Source: Deltaproteobacteria bacterium
Lineage (GTDB): Bacteria; Desulfobacterota; Binatia; UTPRO1
Length of the DNA stretch: 32,888 bases
Assembly: GCA_029262315.1 (NCBI GenBank)
Contig: JAJCZP010000021.1
Span: 1 to 32,888 of the forward strand
Reading direction: 5' to 3'
Below the pieces are notes generated by a model that did not search any database, had not been told where the DNA came from, and saw only the letters and a list, made by a program, of their open reading frames with translations. Shown here piece by piece: positions 24,213 to 32,360 of the stretch. Within the stretch, counting starts at the first letter, position 1; every line of letters begins with the position of its first letter. Position numbers and translations under genes: made by a program.

Positions 24213-25339
24213 GTCGACGCGCGGTCATCGCGGGGATCGGCCACACCGCCTTCGGGCGCTTTCCCGAGCGCAGTGCGTGGGATCTCGAGATGGAGGCCGC
24301 CGTCGCGGCGGTGAGCGACGCCGGGATCGAGCCGACCGATGTGGACGGCCTGCTCACCGATCCCGGGGCCGTGCAGGGTGTCCTCGATGGAATCACGCCC
24401 CACTTCTTGCGTCTCGGAGCGCTGCTCGGGCTCGACCCCGCCTACACCGGCACGGAGATCCTCGGCGGTGCCGGCAGCGTGGCGATCGTCGAGCGGGCGG
24501 CGCTCGCCGTCGAAGCGGGGCTCTGCGATACGTGCCTCTGCGTGTATGGCGACAGTGCGCTTTCGAGCGCCGGGTCGTACGCCTACGGTCGTGGGGACGA
24601 GGCGGCGTTCGGTTTCTTCGGAGCCGTCGGCCTGCACGCTCTGGCGGCGCAGCGGCACATGCATCTCTATGGTACGCGCCCGGAGCACCTTGGTGAGGTG
24701 GCCACGGCCGCGCGCGCGGGCGCGCTGCGGACCGCCCACGCTCAGAATCGACATGCGATCAGCATGGACGACTACTTCGACTCCGAGCCGGTGGTCGAGC
24801 CGCTGCGGCGACTGGACTGCTGCCTGGTCTCGGACGGCGCCGCCGCCGTGGTAGTGACGACTGAGGAACGCGCGCGGGATCTACCACGGCCACCTGCCCG
24901 CATCCTGGGTCACGCGCAGGCGCACAGCCTCTCCACCTATGCATCGCCGGAGCATTTCGAGCGGCTGCCCGCCGCGCGTTGCGGACCGGCCGCGCTCGGC
25001 CGTGCCGGGGTGACCCCGGCCGACGTCGACGTCGCGTTGCTCTACGACTGCTTCACCATCGTCGTCCTGCTGCAACTCGAGGACTACGGATTCTGCAAGA
25101 AGGGCGAGGCCGGGCCCTTCGTCGAGGACGGCCGCATTGCGCGCGGCGGAGCGCTGCCCGTGAATCCTTCCGGTGGGCTACTCGCCGAGGGCTACGGCGG
25201 TGGAATGTTGCACGTGATCGAGGCCGTGCGCCAACTACGCGGGGAAGCCGCCGAGCGGCAGGTCGCGGGGGCGGAGATCGCACTGGTCTCGGGGCACGGG
25301 CTCGGGATGAACACGCACGCCACGTTGGTGCTCGGATGA
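24209..25339 (+). CDS. Thiolase-fold protein, probable Ltp2-like retro-aldolase
   Basis: Protein of 376 aa of the SCP-x/lipid-transfer thiolase group. The segment that carries the nucleophilic Cys in true thiolases reads GGAGSVA (86-92), with no Cys. Two conserved tyrosines, Y279 (in YDCFTI) and Y329 (in LLAEGYGGG), resemble the positions used by the steroid aldolase Ltp2, a thiolase-fold enzyme that cleaves side-chain beta-hydroxyacyl-CoA by retro-aldol. That match is from memory of the family. The next gene, overlapping by four bases, encodes a DUF35 protein, the obligate partner type of Ltp2. Releasing a ketone or aldehyde plus a short acyl-CoA is the likely reaction. Confidence 0.85.
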   Translation: MSRRAVIAGIGHTAFGRFPERSAWDLEMEAAVAAVSDAGIEPTDVDGLLTDPGAVQGVLDGITPHFLRLGALLGLDPAYTGTEILGGAGSVAIVERAALAVEAGLCDTCLCVYGDSALSSAGSYAYGRGDEAAFGFFGAVGLHALAAQRHMHLYGTRPEHLGEVATAARAGALRTAHAQNRHAISMDDYFDSEPVVEPLRRLDCCLVSDGAAAVVVTTEERARDLPRPPARILGHAQAHSLSTYASPEHFERLPAARCGPAALGRAGVTPADVDVALLYDCFTIVVLLQLEDYGFCKKGEAGPFVEDGRIARGGALPVNPSGGLLAEGYGGGMLHVIEAVRQLRGEAAERQVAGAEIALVSGHGLGMNTHATLVLG

Positions 25340-25749
25340 GTACGCGCACGACCGACGCGACGGCGCCGCCACTCCCGCAGCCAGACTCGCTGACGCGCCC
25401 GTTCTGGGAGGCGTGCCGGCGCCGTGCCCTCGAGGTCCAGGCGTGCGAGGCCTGCGATCACCTGTTTCTTCCGTTCGGCCCGCGTTGCCCGCGCTGCTGG
25501 TCGAGCCGGTTGGCGGTGCGGAGCGCGTCTGGGGAGGGACGCGTGTACACATTCGGCATCTATCGGCGCACGTATCACCCGGCCATCCCCGCGCCATATG
25601 TGGTGGCGTTGGTCGAGTTGTCCGAGGGGCCGCGACTCATCTCCAACATAGTTGGCTGCGCTCCCGAGAATGTTCAGATCGGCATGGCGGTGCGCGTTCG
25701 ATTCACGGACGTGGGGGAGAGCACCTTGCCACGCTTCGAGCCGGCGTAG
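25336..25749 (+). CDS. DUF35 OB-fold Zn-ribbon protein, partner of thiolase-fold enzyme
   Basis: Protein of 137 aa. A rubredoxin-like zinc ribbon has C37, C40, C51 and C54 (CEAC, CPRC), followed by an OB-fold (about 60-130: GRVYTFGIYRRTYHP, YVVALVELSEGPRLISNIVG). DUF35 proteins form complexes with thiolase-fold enzymes and help bind acyl-CoA; in steroid catabolism the domain is fused in ChsH2, while here it stands alone. Its ATG overlaps the stop of the thiolase-like gene (ATGA), so equimolar expression is likely. A 130-base gap follows. Confidence 0.92.
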   Translation: MSTRTTDATAPPLPQPDSLTRPFWEACRRRALEVQACEACDHLFLPFGPRCPRCWSSRLAVRSASGEGRVYTFGIYRRTYHPAIPAPYVVALVELSEGPRLISNIVGCAPENVQIGMAVRVRFTDVGESTLPRFEPA

Positions 25750-25879
25750 CCCAAACGAGCGATGGAGAAGCGATGAAGCAGAGATGGTGCAAGCACCGAG
25801 CGGGCATGATCGCGGTCGCCATGACGCTTGCGACACAACCGCCGGCAATTCGGCGAGCCCGAGAGGGGAGATCATCGAG

Positions 25880-26668
25880 ATGATCGGTTTCGAGCGCGAC
25901 GGGCCAGTAGCGAGGCTCACCATCGACCGGCCCCAGGTTAGAAACGCCCTCGACTTCGACGCCAGCGACGAACTCACGCGAGCGTGGATCGAGTTCCGCG
26001 ACGACGACGCGCTGCGGGTAGCCGTGGTCACCGGTGCCGGCGACAAGGCGTTTTGCGCGGGGGCAGATCTAAAGGGTGTGGCCGAGTTCTACCGTAGCCT
26101 CACATCGACCGAGCGTCTGCGGCGTGCCGAGCACCGCCCCGGGCTCGGTGGCATCACCCGGAATCTCAGGATCGACAAGCCGATCGTCGCGGCGATCAAC
26201 GGCCATTGCCTTGCCGGTGGACTCGAGATCGCGCTGGCGTGCGACCTCCGAATCGCCGCCGAGCACGCGACCTTCGGCCTGCCCGAGGTGACGCGCGGCA
26301 TCCTCCCCGGTGCGGGTGGCACGCAACGACTCGCACGGCTCGTCGGACCCGAGCACGCGCTCGACCTGATCCTGACCGGACGAAGGATCGACGCGCACGC
26401 GGCCGAGCGGATCGGACTCGTGGGGCGGGTCGTTCCGCTGACCGAGCTCCGCGACGCCGCGCTCGAGGTGGCCCACGCCATCGCCGCGAACGCGCCGCTG
26501 GCGGTGCGCGCCGCCAAGGCGGCGGTGTGGCAGGGCATGGATCTGTCGCTCGAGGACGGCTTACGGCTCGAGCAGCTCCTCGCGGAGCCCGTACGGCAAA
26601 GTGAGGACGCGCGCGAGGGGCCGAGGGCATTTCTCGAGAAGCGCGCGCCCCGCTTCGAGGGGAGGTAG
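25880..26668 (+). CDS. Enoyl-CoA hydratase
   Basis: Protein of 262 aa with GGGGAG nine bases before ATG 25880. The frame is open further upstream but without a good start. Crotonase motifs: IDRPQVRNALDF, oxyanion loop FCAGADLKG, then GHCLAGGLEIALACD and GLPEVTRGILPGAGGTQRL. Both glutamates of the hydratase site are present (in LEIALACD and LPEVTRG), unlike the two other crotonases nearby. It is therefore the best candidate for true hydration of the 2-enoyl-CoA made by the acyl-CoA dehydrogenases. Five bases separate it from the citryl-CoA-lyase-like gene. Confidence 0.94.
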   Translation: MIGFERDGPVARLTIDRPQVRNALDFDASDELTRAWIEFRDDDALRVAVVTGAGDKAFCAGADLKGVAEFYRSLTSTERLRRAEHRPGLGGITRNLRIDKPIVAAINGHCLAGGLEIALACDLRIAAEHATFGLPEVTRGILPGAGGTQRLARLVGPEHALDLILTGRRIDAHAAERIGLVGRVVPLTELRDAALEVAHAIAANAPLAVRAAKAAVWQGMDLSLEDGLRLEQLLAEPVRQSEDAREGPRAFLEKRAPRFEGR

Positions 26669-26673
26669 GGTCA

Positions 26674-27531
26674 GTGAGCGCGGCGGGTAAGGAGCGCAGG
26701 CGACACGTAGGTGAGTACGTCGCCTCGGGAGACTGGAGCGACTACTGGACGACGCGCATCAGTCGCGCGGAGCAAGGCAAGATCTTGGTCCGCGGCTATC
26801 CGGTGGAAGAGTTGATCGAGCATCTCTCGTACGTCGAGTCAGCATTCCTCCTGTTGCGCGGCGAGCTGCCGGACGAGCACGAGACGGCACTGTTCGATCT
26901 CGTGCTCCGGAGCAGCATGGACCAGCAGTTGATCAGCGCCGCCGCATGCGCGGCGCGCTTCACCGCCTCCGCGTTTCCCGACTCGCCGATTCCCGCGCTG
27001 GCTAGTGGCATCCTCGCCAGCGGATCGGTAACCGGATCTCCACAGGAGCCGGCGGAAATGCTCGACAATGCCGTGGGCTGGCAGCTCACCGAAGAGGAAG
27101 CGGCGCACCGCGCGGTCGACAGCTGGCTCGACCGCCGCGGATGGGTGCCGGGTCTCGGCCATCCGCTGCACAAACAGGCCGAGCCGCGTGCCGTCATACT
27201 CCGCCGCGTTGCGGGCGAGCTGGACGGCTGGCACGCACACGGAAGGATGCTCGATGCGATCGAGGCGGAGGTGGAGCGCCGCAAGGGAAAGCGCATTCCG
27301 ATCAACCTCGCAGGTGCCCTCGCAGCGGTGCTTACGGATCTGGGCTTCGATCCACTCACCATCGGAGGCCTCGGTGGGCTCGGGTACGGGATGGCGCTTC
27401 TGGCGCACGTCGTCGAGGAAGTGCACGAGGGAGTGCCGCTCAGGATCATTCCCCCAGAGCTCGGCGCGCGCTACGCCGGACACGAGGAGCGCCACCTCCC
27501 GCCGGAGCGCCGTCGACGGGCACGACGATGA
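26674..27531 (+). CDS. Citrate synthase / citryl-CoA lyase-like protein with altered active site
   Basis: Protein of 285 aa, much shorter than citrate synthase (about 430) but normal for the citryl-CoA lyase group. It begins GDWSDYWTTRIS and GKILVRGYPVEELI as in that group. His163 in GLGHPLHK matches the conserved GxGH. The position of the other catalytic His (HGGA in relatives) reads VTGSP (T120), and the catalytic Asp (N-V/I-D-G) reads NLAG (A213). It therefore keeps one of three key residues. It may bind an acyl-CoA and catalyse a different C-C reaction, or be structural. GTG 26674 follows GGGAGG. It is in the middle of the catabolic operon. Confidence 0.82.
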   Translation: MSAAGKERRRHVGEYVASGDWSDYWTTRISRAEQGKILVRGYPVEELIEHLSYVESAFLLLRGELPDEHETALFDLVLRSSMDQQLISAAACAARFTASAFPDSPIPALASGILASGSVTGSPQEPAEMLDNAVGWQLTEEEAAHRAVDSWLDRRGWVPGLGHPLHKQAEPRAVILRRVAGELDGWHAHGRMLDAIEAEVERRKGKRIPINLAGALAAVLTDLGFDPLTIGGLGGLGYGMALLAHVVEEVHEGVPLRIIPPELGARYAGHEERHLPPERRRRARR

Positions 27532-27604
27532 TGCGAGGGCCAGCGGGGCTGTCCGCCACCCGTGTCGTGACCGATCGCGGCCCGCGTTCGCGGCGGCGGT
27601 TGTC

Positions 27605-29167
27605 GTGATTCATCCCTACGCCCACTACCCGGAACGCGCCGCGCGCCGCTGGCCCGGCCGTCTGGCGCTCGTCGACGGTGAGCGTACGCGGACGTATCAC
27701 GCGCTTCACGAACGCACCGCACGCCTGGCCGGTGCACTCGCCGAACTCGGTCTCGAGCCGGGCGAACGCGTGGCGGTCGTGCAAGAGAACCGGCTCGAGT
27801 ACGTCGAGATCGTGATCGCGATCGCGCGCGCCGGGGGCGTGCTCGTGCCGTTGCTGGGGGCCCTCACCGAGCGCGAACACGCGTTCATGGTGGCCAACGC
27901 CGAGGGCCGCTTCGTGATCGCGCTCGGACCAAAGACGGCGCCGCGGGCGCACGCCGCTGCGGCGGCGTGTCAAGCACGCGTGTTAGCCTTCGGGACAGCC
28001 GAGGGTACGGTCGATCTCGCCGCACTCGCCGAGCGACAGCCGGCCGACTTCGTCGCGGTCGACCGTGCCCCGTCATCGCTCGCCCAGATTCTCTATACCT
28101 CGGGAACGACCGGCCAACCCAAGGGGGTCACGCACAGCTACGCCACGGTGGCGGCCGCGATGGGTGCCTGGGCGACGACCTTCGGTGTCCGTGCGGACGA
28201 TCGCTTGCTCGGGCAACTTGCGCTCAGCCACTTCGGTGGACGGGCCATGGACACCTCGTGGGTCGTGGGCGCGACCCTGGTGATCCTCGCCCGGCCGGAC
28301 CCGCGAGCGATCCTCGCTGCGATCGAGCAGCACCGCATTACGATGGTGCTCCTGATCCCGACGCTGCTGCGCTCATTGCTCGACCATCCCGATGCTGGGG
28401 GCGCCGACCTGTCCAGCCTACGCATAGTCCTCTACGCCGCGGCACCAGCGGCGCCGTCCCTTGTGCGCCGCGCGCTCGAGCGGTTGGGTCCGGTGCTCTA
28501 CACCGGGTTCGGGCAGACCGAGGCGTACGGACTAGCGACCTGGCTCTCGCCCGACGACCACGTCGCCGCGCTCGCGGCAGCCGGGACCCGCCTCACCTCG
28601 ATCGGCTGTGAGTGCACGGCCTTTGCGCAGGTGCGTGTTCGCACCGCGGAGGGACACGACACGACGCCCGGGGAAGTGGGAGAGATCTGCCTGGCCGCGC
28701 CTTGGACGACCCCGGGCTTCTGGAAACGGCCGGACCTCGACCGCGAACGGTTGCGCGACGGCTGGCTCCATACCGGCGACCTCGGACGGATGGACGAGGA
28801 CGGCTACTTCTACTTGGCCGACCGGATGGAGGACAAGATCATCAGCGGCGGCTTCAACGTGTACCCCGCCGAGGTCGAGGGAGCGCTCGTCGAGCATCCC
28901 GCAGTCGCGGAATGTGCGGTCTTCGCGGTGCCGGACCCCAAGTGGGGTGAGGCGATCCGTGCGGCGGTGGCGCTACGATCCGGATACGAGACGACCGCCG
29001 AGGAGTTGATCGCCTTCTGTAAGGGGCGCTTGGCACGCTTCAAGGTTCCAAAGGCGGTCGACATCGTCGCGGAACTCCCGAAGACCGCCGTCGGGAAGAT
29101 CCTGCGCCGCGCGCTGCGTGAGCCACACTGGAAGCATCACGATCGGGAGGTGCACGGTGCAGAGTGA
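27605..29167 (+). CDS. Acyl-CoA synthetase (AMP-forming, class I adenylate-forming)
   Basis: Protein of 520 aa from GTG 27605 (MIHPYAHYPERAARRW), the usual N-terminus for the family; no strong ribosome site. ATP motif LYTSGTTGQPKGVTHSY, GFGQTEAYG, the hinge GWLHTGDLG-x-MDEDGYFYLADR, and the C-terminal Lys in PKTAVGKILRR are intact. It activates a carboxylic acid to its acyl-CoA through an acyl-AMP. It probably supplies the substrate for the dehydrogenase, hydratase and aldolase encoded beside it. The acid cannot be identified from sequence; fatty, aromatic and steroid acids all use this fold. Confidence 0.93.
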   Translation: MIHPYAHYPERAARRWPGRLALVDGERTRTYHALHERTARLAGALAELGLEPGERVAVVQENRLEYVEIVIAIARAGGVLVPLLGALTEREHAFMVANAEGRFVIALGPKTAPRAHAAAAACQARVLAFGTAEGTVDLAALAERQPADFVAVDRAPSSLAQILYTSGTTGQPKGVTHSYATVAAAMGAWATTFGVRADDRLLGQLALSHFGGRAMDTSWVVGATLVILARPDPRAILAAIEQHRITMVLLIPTLLRSLLDHPDAGGADLSSLRIVLYAAAPAAPSLVRRALERLGPVLYTGFGQTEAYGLATWLSPDDHVAALAAAGTRLTSIGCECTAFAQVRVRTAEGHDTTPGEVGEICLAAPWTTPGFWKRPDLDRERLRDGWLHTGDLGRMDEDGYFYLADRMEDKIISGGFNVYPAEVEGALVEHPAVAECAVFAVPDPKWGEAIRAAVALRSGYETTAEELIAFCKGRLARFKVPKAVDIVAELPKTAVGKILRRALREPHWKHHDREVHGAE

Positions 29168-29191
29168 AGCGTCGATCGGAGGGGTGCGGCT

Positions 29192-30229
29192 ATGAAAGCT
29201 GTGCGACTGCATCCGGGGCCGCGGGTCCTGGTCGAAGACGTCCCGGAGCCCGTTGCGGACTCCGGACAGGTACGTGTCGCCGTGCGGGCGGCGGGGCTCT
29301 GCGGGACCGACCTGCACGCCGCACATGGCCGACTCCCGGTGCCGAACCTGCCGGTCGTCATGGGTCACGAGGGGGCGGGCGTCGTCGAGGCGGTCGGCGA
29401 CGGCGTCAAAGCGGTTGCGGCCGGAGACCGTGTCCTGCTTCTGCCGAGCGAGACGTGCGGTCGGTGCAGGGCGTGCGAAACCGGCCACCTCGGCCTATGC
29501 CCGGAGGCTCGCATCCTCGGCATGGCACGCGACGGGACGTTCGCGGAGCAGATCGTCGTTCCCGCCTCGTGTGTCGTCCGTCTACCGGATGACGTGCCCT
29601 TCGAACACGGGGCGATTCTCGCCGACGCCGTGGCCACGGCGTACCATGCCGTCGCGACACGGGGTGCCGTCTCGGGCGGGGAGCGGATCGCGGTCGTCGG
29701 CTGCGGGGGCGTCGGCTTTCACGCGATCCTGATCGCGCGTCTGCTCGGCGCCCGAACCATAGTTGCCGTCGACACCAGCGAGGGGGCGCTCCGCCGAGCG
29801 ATCACCGCGGGTGCGGACGCGGTGGTCGACGCCGGACAGCAGGACGCGCGGCGCGCGATCCGCCGGAGCGCAGGCGGCGACGGACCGGAGATCGTCGTGG
29901 AGTACGCGGGACGCAAGGCGTCGGTCGAGCTCGCCGTGAGCTCGGTTGCCCGCGGCGGACGCGTGGTGCTCGGCGGCGTGAGTGGGGACGTACCCACGCT
30001 GCCGCCCCTCATCTCGTTCGTCGGCCGCGAGCTCGCGGTGCTCGGCTCCATGGGGTACACGCGCGCCGAGTTGGACCGAGTCGTCACGCTAACCGCGGCC
30101 GGCGATCTGGACCTCTCCCACTCGATCACGCAGCGCTACCCGCTCGCGCGTGCCACCGATGCCCTCGACGATCTACAGCACCGCCGCGGTGATCCCGTGC
30201 GCCTGGCGCTCATGCCGCCACTGTCGTGA
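29192..30229 (+). CDS. Zinc-dependent alcohol dehydrogenase (MDR superfamily)
   Basis: Protein of 345 aa; ATG 29192 follows GGAGGGG. Catalytic zinc ligands C37, H59 and E60 and four structural-zinc cysteines C89, C92, C95 and C103 are present. The nucleotide-binding motif is VVGCGGVG, with Asp in VAVDTSE pointing to NAD(H). It interconverts an alcohol and an aldehyde or ketone. As the last plus-strand gene of the run, 24 bases after the ligase, it may handle the carbonyl product of the aldolase or feed an alcohol into the pathway. It converges on the next gene. Confidence 0.93.
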   Translation: MKAVRLHPGPRVLVEDVPEPVADSGQVRVAVRAAGLCGTDLHAAHGRLPVPNLPVVMGHEGAGVVEAVGDGVKAVAAGDRVLLLPSETCGRCRACETGHLGLCPEARILGMARDGTFAEQIVVPASCVVRLPDDVPFEHGAILADAVATAYHAVATRGAVSGGERIAVVGCGGVGFHAILIARLLGARTIVAVDTSEGALRRAITAGADAVVDAGQQDARRAIRRSAGGDGPEIVVEYAGRKASVELAVSSVARGGRVVLGGVSGDVPTLPPLISFVGRELAVLGSMGYTRAELDRVVTLTAAGDLDLSHSITQRYPLARATDALDDLQHRRGDPVRLALMPPLS

Positions 30230-30305
30230 TGGCAGCGGTCATGGCCCGAGCGGCCGGCGCCCAACTGGGGCGTCTGCGCTCTCGACTGAGTTCCCCCCGA
30301 ACGCG

Positions 30306-31118
30306 TTAGCGCCGCCGCGCGATACCACCGAGCACGGCTGCCGCCGCGCCAGCGGCCTCGTCACCGAACCAGTGCTCGAGCATCGGGTCGCTGCCTGCGG
30401 CCTCCAACTCCTCGAGACGAGCGATGCCCTCGGCACGCACCTGCCGCTTGATCCGAGAAAACGCATCGCTCGGAATCGTGGCCATGTCGCGCGCGACCTC
30501 GCACGCGCGAGCCAGGACCTCGCCCGGTGGCCGCAGCTCATCGAACACGCCCCGGGCGAGCGCGTCGCTGGCGCCGAAGGTCCGCGCCTGCAGTGTTACG
30601 AGGCGAACGTGGGCCGGTGCCAGCTCGGCTTGCAGCACGATCATGGGCGCTGCCGGGAACGGAATGCCAACGCGCGCCTCCGTCAGGCCGAAGAGCGCGT
30701 CTCCCTGTGGCCCCACACGATAATCGGGCGTCAAGGCGAGAATGAACCCGCCGGCGATCGCATGACCATTGATTGCCCCCACCAGAGGAGTCGGGCACGC
30801 GTACAGCCGGGTGATCATGCGGTTCAGCAAGGTGATGAGGGTCTGCTGCTGCTCGCGCGTGTAGCGCGGCACCGTCTTCAGATCGAGTCCGGCAGAAAAA
30901 CACCGATCCGTCCCGGTCAGCACGATCGCCGCGGGCGACGTCGCCATGAGATCGTCGAGTACGGTACTCACGGCTCTCGTCATCGCCAGATCGATGGCGT
31001 TGGCTGGCGGCCGGTTCAACCGCACGATCGCGACTTCCTGGTCGCGCTCGATCGTCACTAGCGCGGCCGGATCTGCACGCTCGGCGTCTCGGTCGTTCTC
31101 CGGTGGTGTTCGAGTCAC
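30306..31118 (-). CDS. Crotonase-fold enoyl-CoA hydratase/isomerase family protein
   Basis: Protein of 270 aa from GTG 31118, which has GGGAGGGCAGGGG upstream; GTG 31136 is an in-frame alternative. Motifs: LNRPPANAIDL, oxyanion loop FSAGLDLK, GHAIAGGFILALTPDYRV and GLTEARVGIPFPAAPM. The first hydratase Glu is replaced by Ile (in GGFILA) and the second is kept (in LTEARVG). One remaining Glu suits isomerase-type chemistry. It has its own promoter and points toward the end of the plus-strand operon, so it is a separate unit. Confidence 0.88.
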   Translation of the reverse strand: MTRTPPENDRDAERADPAALVTIERDQEVAIVRLNRPPANAIDLAMTRAVSTVLDDLMATSPAAIVLTGTDRCFSAGLDLKTVPRYTREQQQTLITLLNRMITRLYACPTPLVGAINGHAIAGGFILALTPDYRVGPQGDALFGLTEARVGIPFPAAPMIVLQAELAPAHVRLVTLQARTFGASDALARGVFDELRPPGEVLARACEVARDMATIPSDAFSRIKRQVRAEGIARLEELEAAGSDPMLEHWFGDEAAGAAAAVLGGIARRR

Positions 31119-31160
31119 GCGCCCCTGCCCTCCCACGGATCGGCGTCGGCTTCTGGCACT

Positions 31161-31190
31161 ATACTAGCGACGGCACCTGGGCGTTGCCAA
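31161..31190 (-). promoter_or_regulatory. Candidate promoter of the crotonase gene
   Basis: Minus-strand TTGGCA (31185-31190) and TAGTAT (31161-31166), spacer 18, about 43 bases before GTG 31118, leaving room for the observed ribosome site. Confidence 0.4.
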
Positions 31191-31387
31191 CGAACCGCCG
31201 GATGCGCCCTCGGGCTGGCACGACCCCCGGTCGCTGACCTTCGTCGCCGTCCCAGATGACACCGATCATGCCCAGGAACTGGCATGCTCCGGATCGTCCG
31301 GGGACATGTGCGTTTGATTTGTTCTGCCGCATCTTTCGTCGTACGTCGTTTCTACGCTCGAATCCAAGATGGCCCCGGAGGCTATTC

Positions 31388-32356
31388 ATGAACCTCACGA
31401 GAGAGCAGCTCCTCGTCTCCTATCGAACGATGCGCATGATTCGCTCGTTCGAGGAGAAGCTGGACGAGCTCGTCACCGCGGGCAAGCTCGGCGGCTTCCT
31501 GCACCTGTACGCGGGCCAGGAAGCTGTGGCCGCCGGTGTCTGCCGGCAGCTGGACGAGCGTGACTACGTCTCGACGACGCACCGTGGTCACGGCCACTGC
31601 ATCGCCAAAGGGGTGCGAGTCAAAGCGATGATGGCCGAACTGTTCGGACGACAGACGGGCGTGTGCAAAGGCAAGGGTGGCTCGATGCACATCGCCGACC
31701 TCGATGCCGGGATGCTCGGCGCCAACGGCATCGTCGGCGCCGGCATTCCACTCGCCACCGGGGCCGCCCTTACCTGCAAGACGAAGCGAACGGGTGGCGT
31801 CGCGATCGCGTTCTTCGGCGACGGGGCGAGCAATCAAGGCCAGTTCCACGAATCGCTGAACATGGCATCGAACTGGAAACTGCCTGCGGTCTACGTCGTC
31901 GAGAACAACGGCTGGGGTGAATTCACCCCAACCGCCTTCGTCGTGCCGGTTGCCGACATCGCCGTCCGCGCGACCAGCTACGGTATGCGAAGCGACATTG
32001 CCGACGGCAACGACTTCTTCGACGTCTACGAGAAGGCGGGCCAGGCTATCGAAGCGGCGCGAAGCGGCCAGGGTCCGACGCTCCTCGAGTGCAAGACCTA
32101 TCGCTACTATGGCCACTACGTCGGCGACCCCCTCAACTACCGATCGCGGGCCGAGGCCGACGAGTGGAAGACCGAGCGTGACGCGCTTGTCCGCTTCGAA
32201 ACCCGCACCGTCGGCGACGGGCACGTCGAGAGCAGCGAACTCAGACGGATCGATACCGAGGTCACCGACGAACTCGAGGCGGCCGTGAGCGAGGCCGAGC
32301 GAGATCCCCTCCCGGATCCCGCGGCGGTACTCGAAGACGTGTACGGTCAGGAGTAA
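31388..32356 (+). CDS. 2-oxoacid/acetoin dehydrogenase E1 component, alpha subunit
   Basis: Protein of 322 aa; ATG 31388 has GGAGG at about 7 bases, and the upstream extension of the frame lacks coding character. The thiamine diphosphate site is GDGASNQGQ (144-152) through ENN (172-174). THRGHGH and GKGGSMH are hallmark E1-alpha motifs. It decarboxylates a 2-oxoacid or acetoin and passes the acyl group to an E2 lipoyl enzyme, which must lie beyond the window. Length and motifs fit the AcoA/PdhA group; the substrate is not decidable. The beta gene follows by four bases. Confidence 0.93.
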   Translation: MNLTREQLLVSYRTMRMIRSFEEKLDELVTAGKLGGFLHLYAGQEAVAAGVCRQLDERDYVSTTHRGHGHCIAKGVRVKAMMAELFGRQTGVCKGKGGSMHIADLDAGMLGANGIVGAGIPLATGAALTCKTKRTGGVAIAFFGDGASNQGQFHESLNMASNWKLPAVYVVENNGWGEFTPTAFVVPVADIAVRATSYGMRSDIADGNDFFDVYEKAGQAIEAARSGQGPTLLECKTYRYYGHYVGDPLNYRSRAEADEWKTERDALVRFETRTVGDGHVESSELRRIDTEVTDELEAAVSEAERDPLPDPAAVLEDVYGQE

Positions 32357-32360
32357 CGCC

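Noticed and set aside
30258-30272. Hairpin CGCCC-AACTG-GGGCG between the convergent alcohol dehydrogenase and crotonase genes
   Set aside because: Only a 5-bp stem and no T-run; expected often by chance at this GC content, so not called a terminator.
31152-31169. Possible sigma-54 promoter (TGGCAC-N5-TAGC)
   Set aside because: The -12 element lacks the TTGC core and the site is better explained by a minus-strand sigma-70 promoter.
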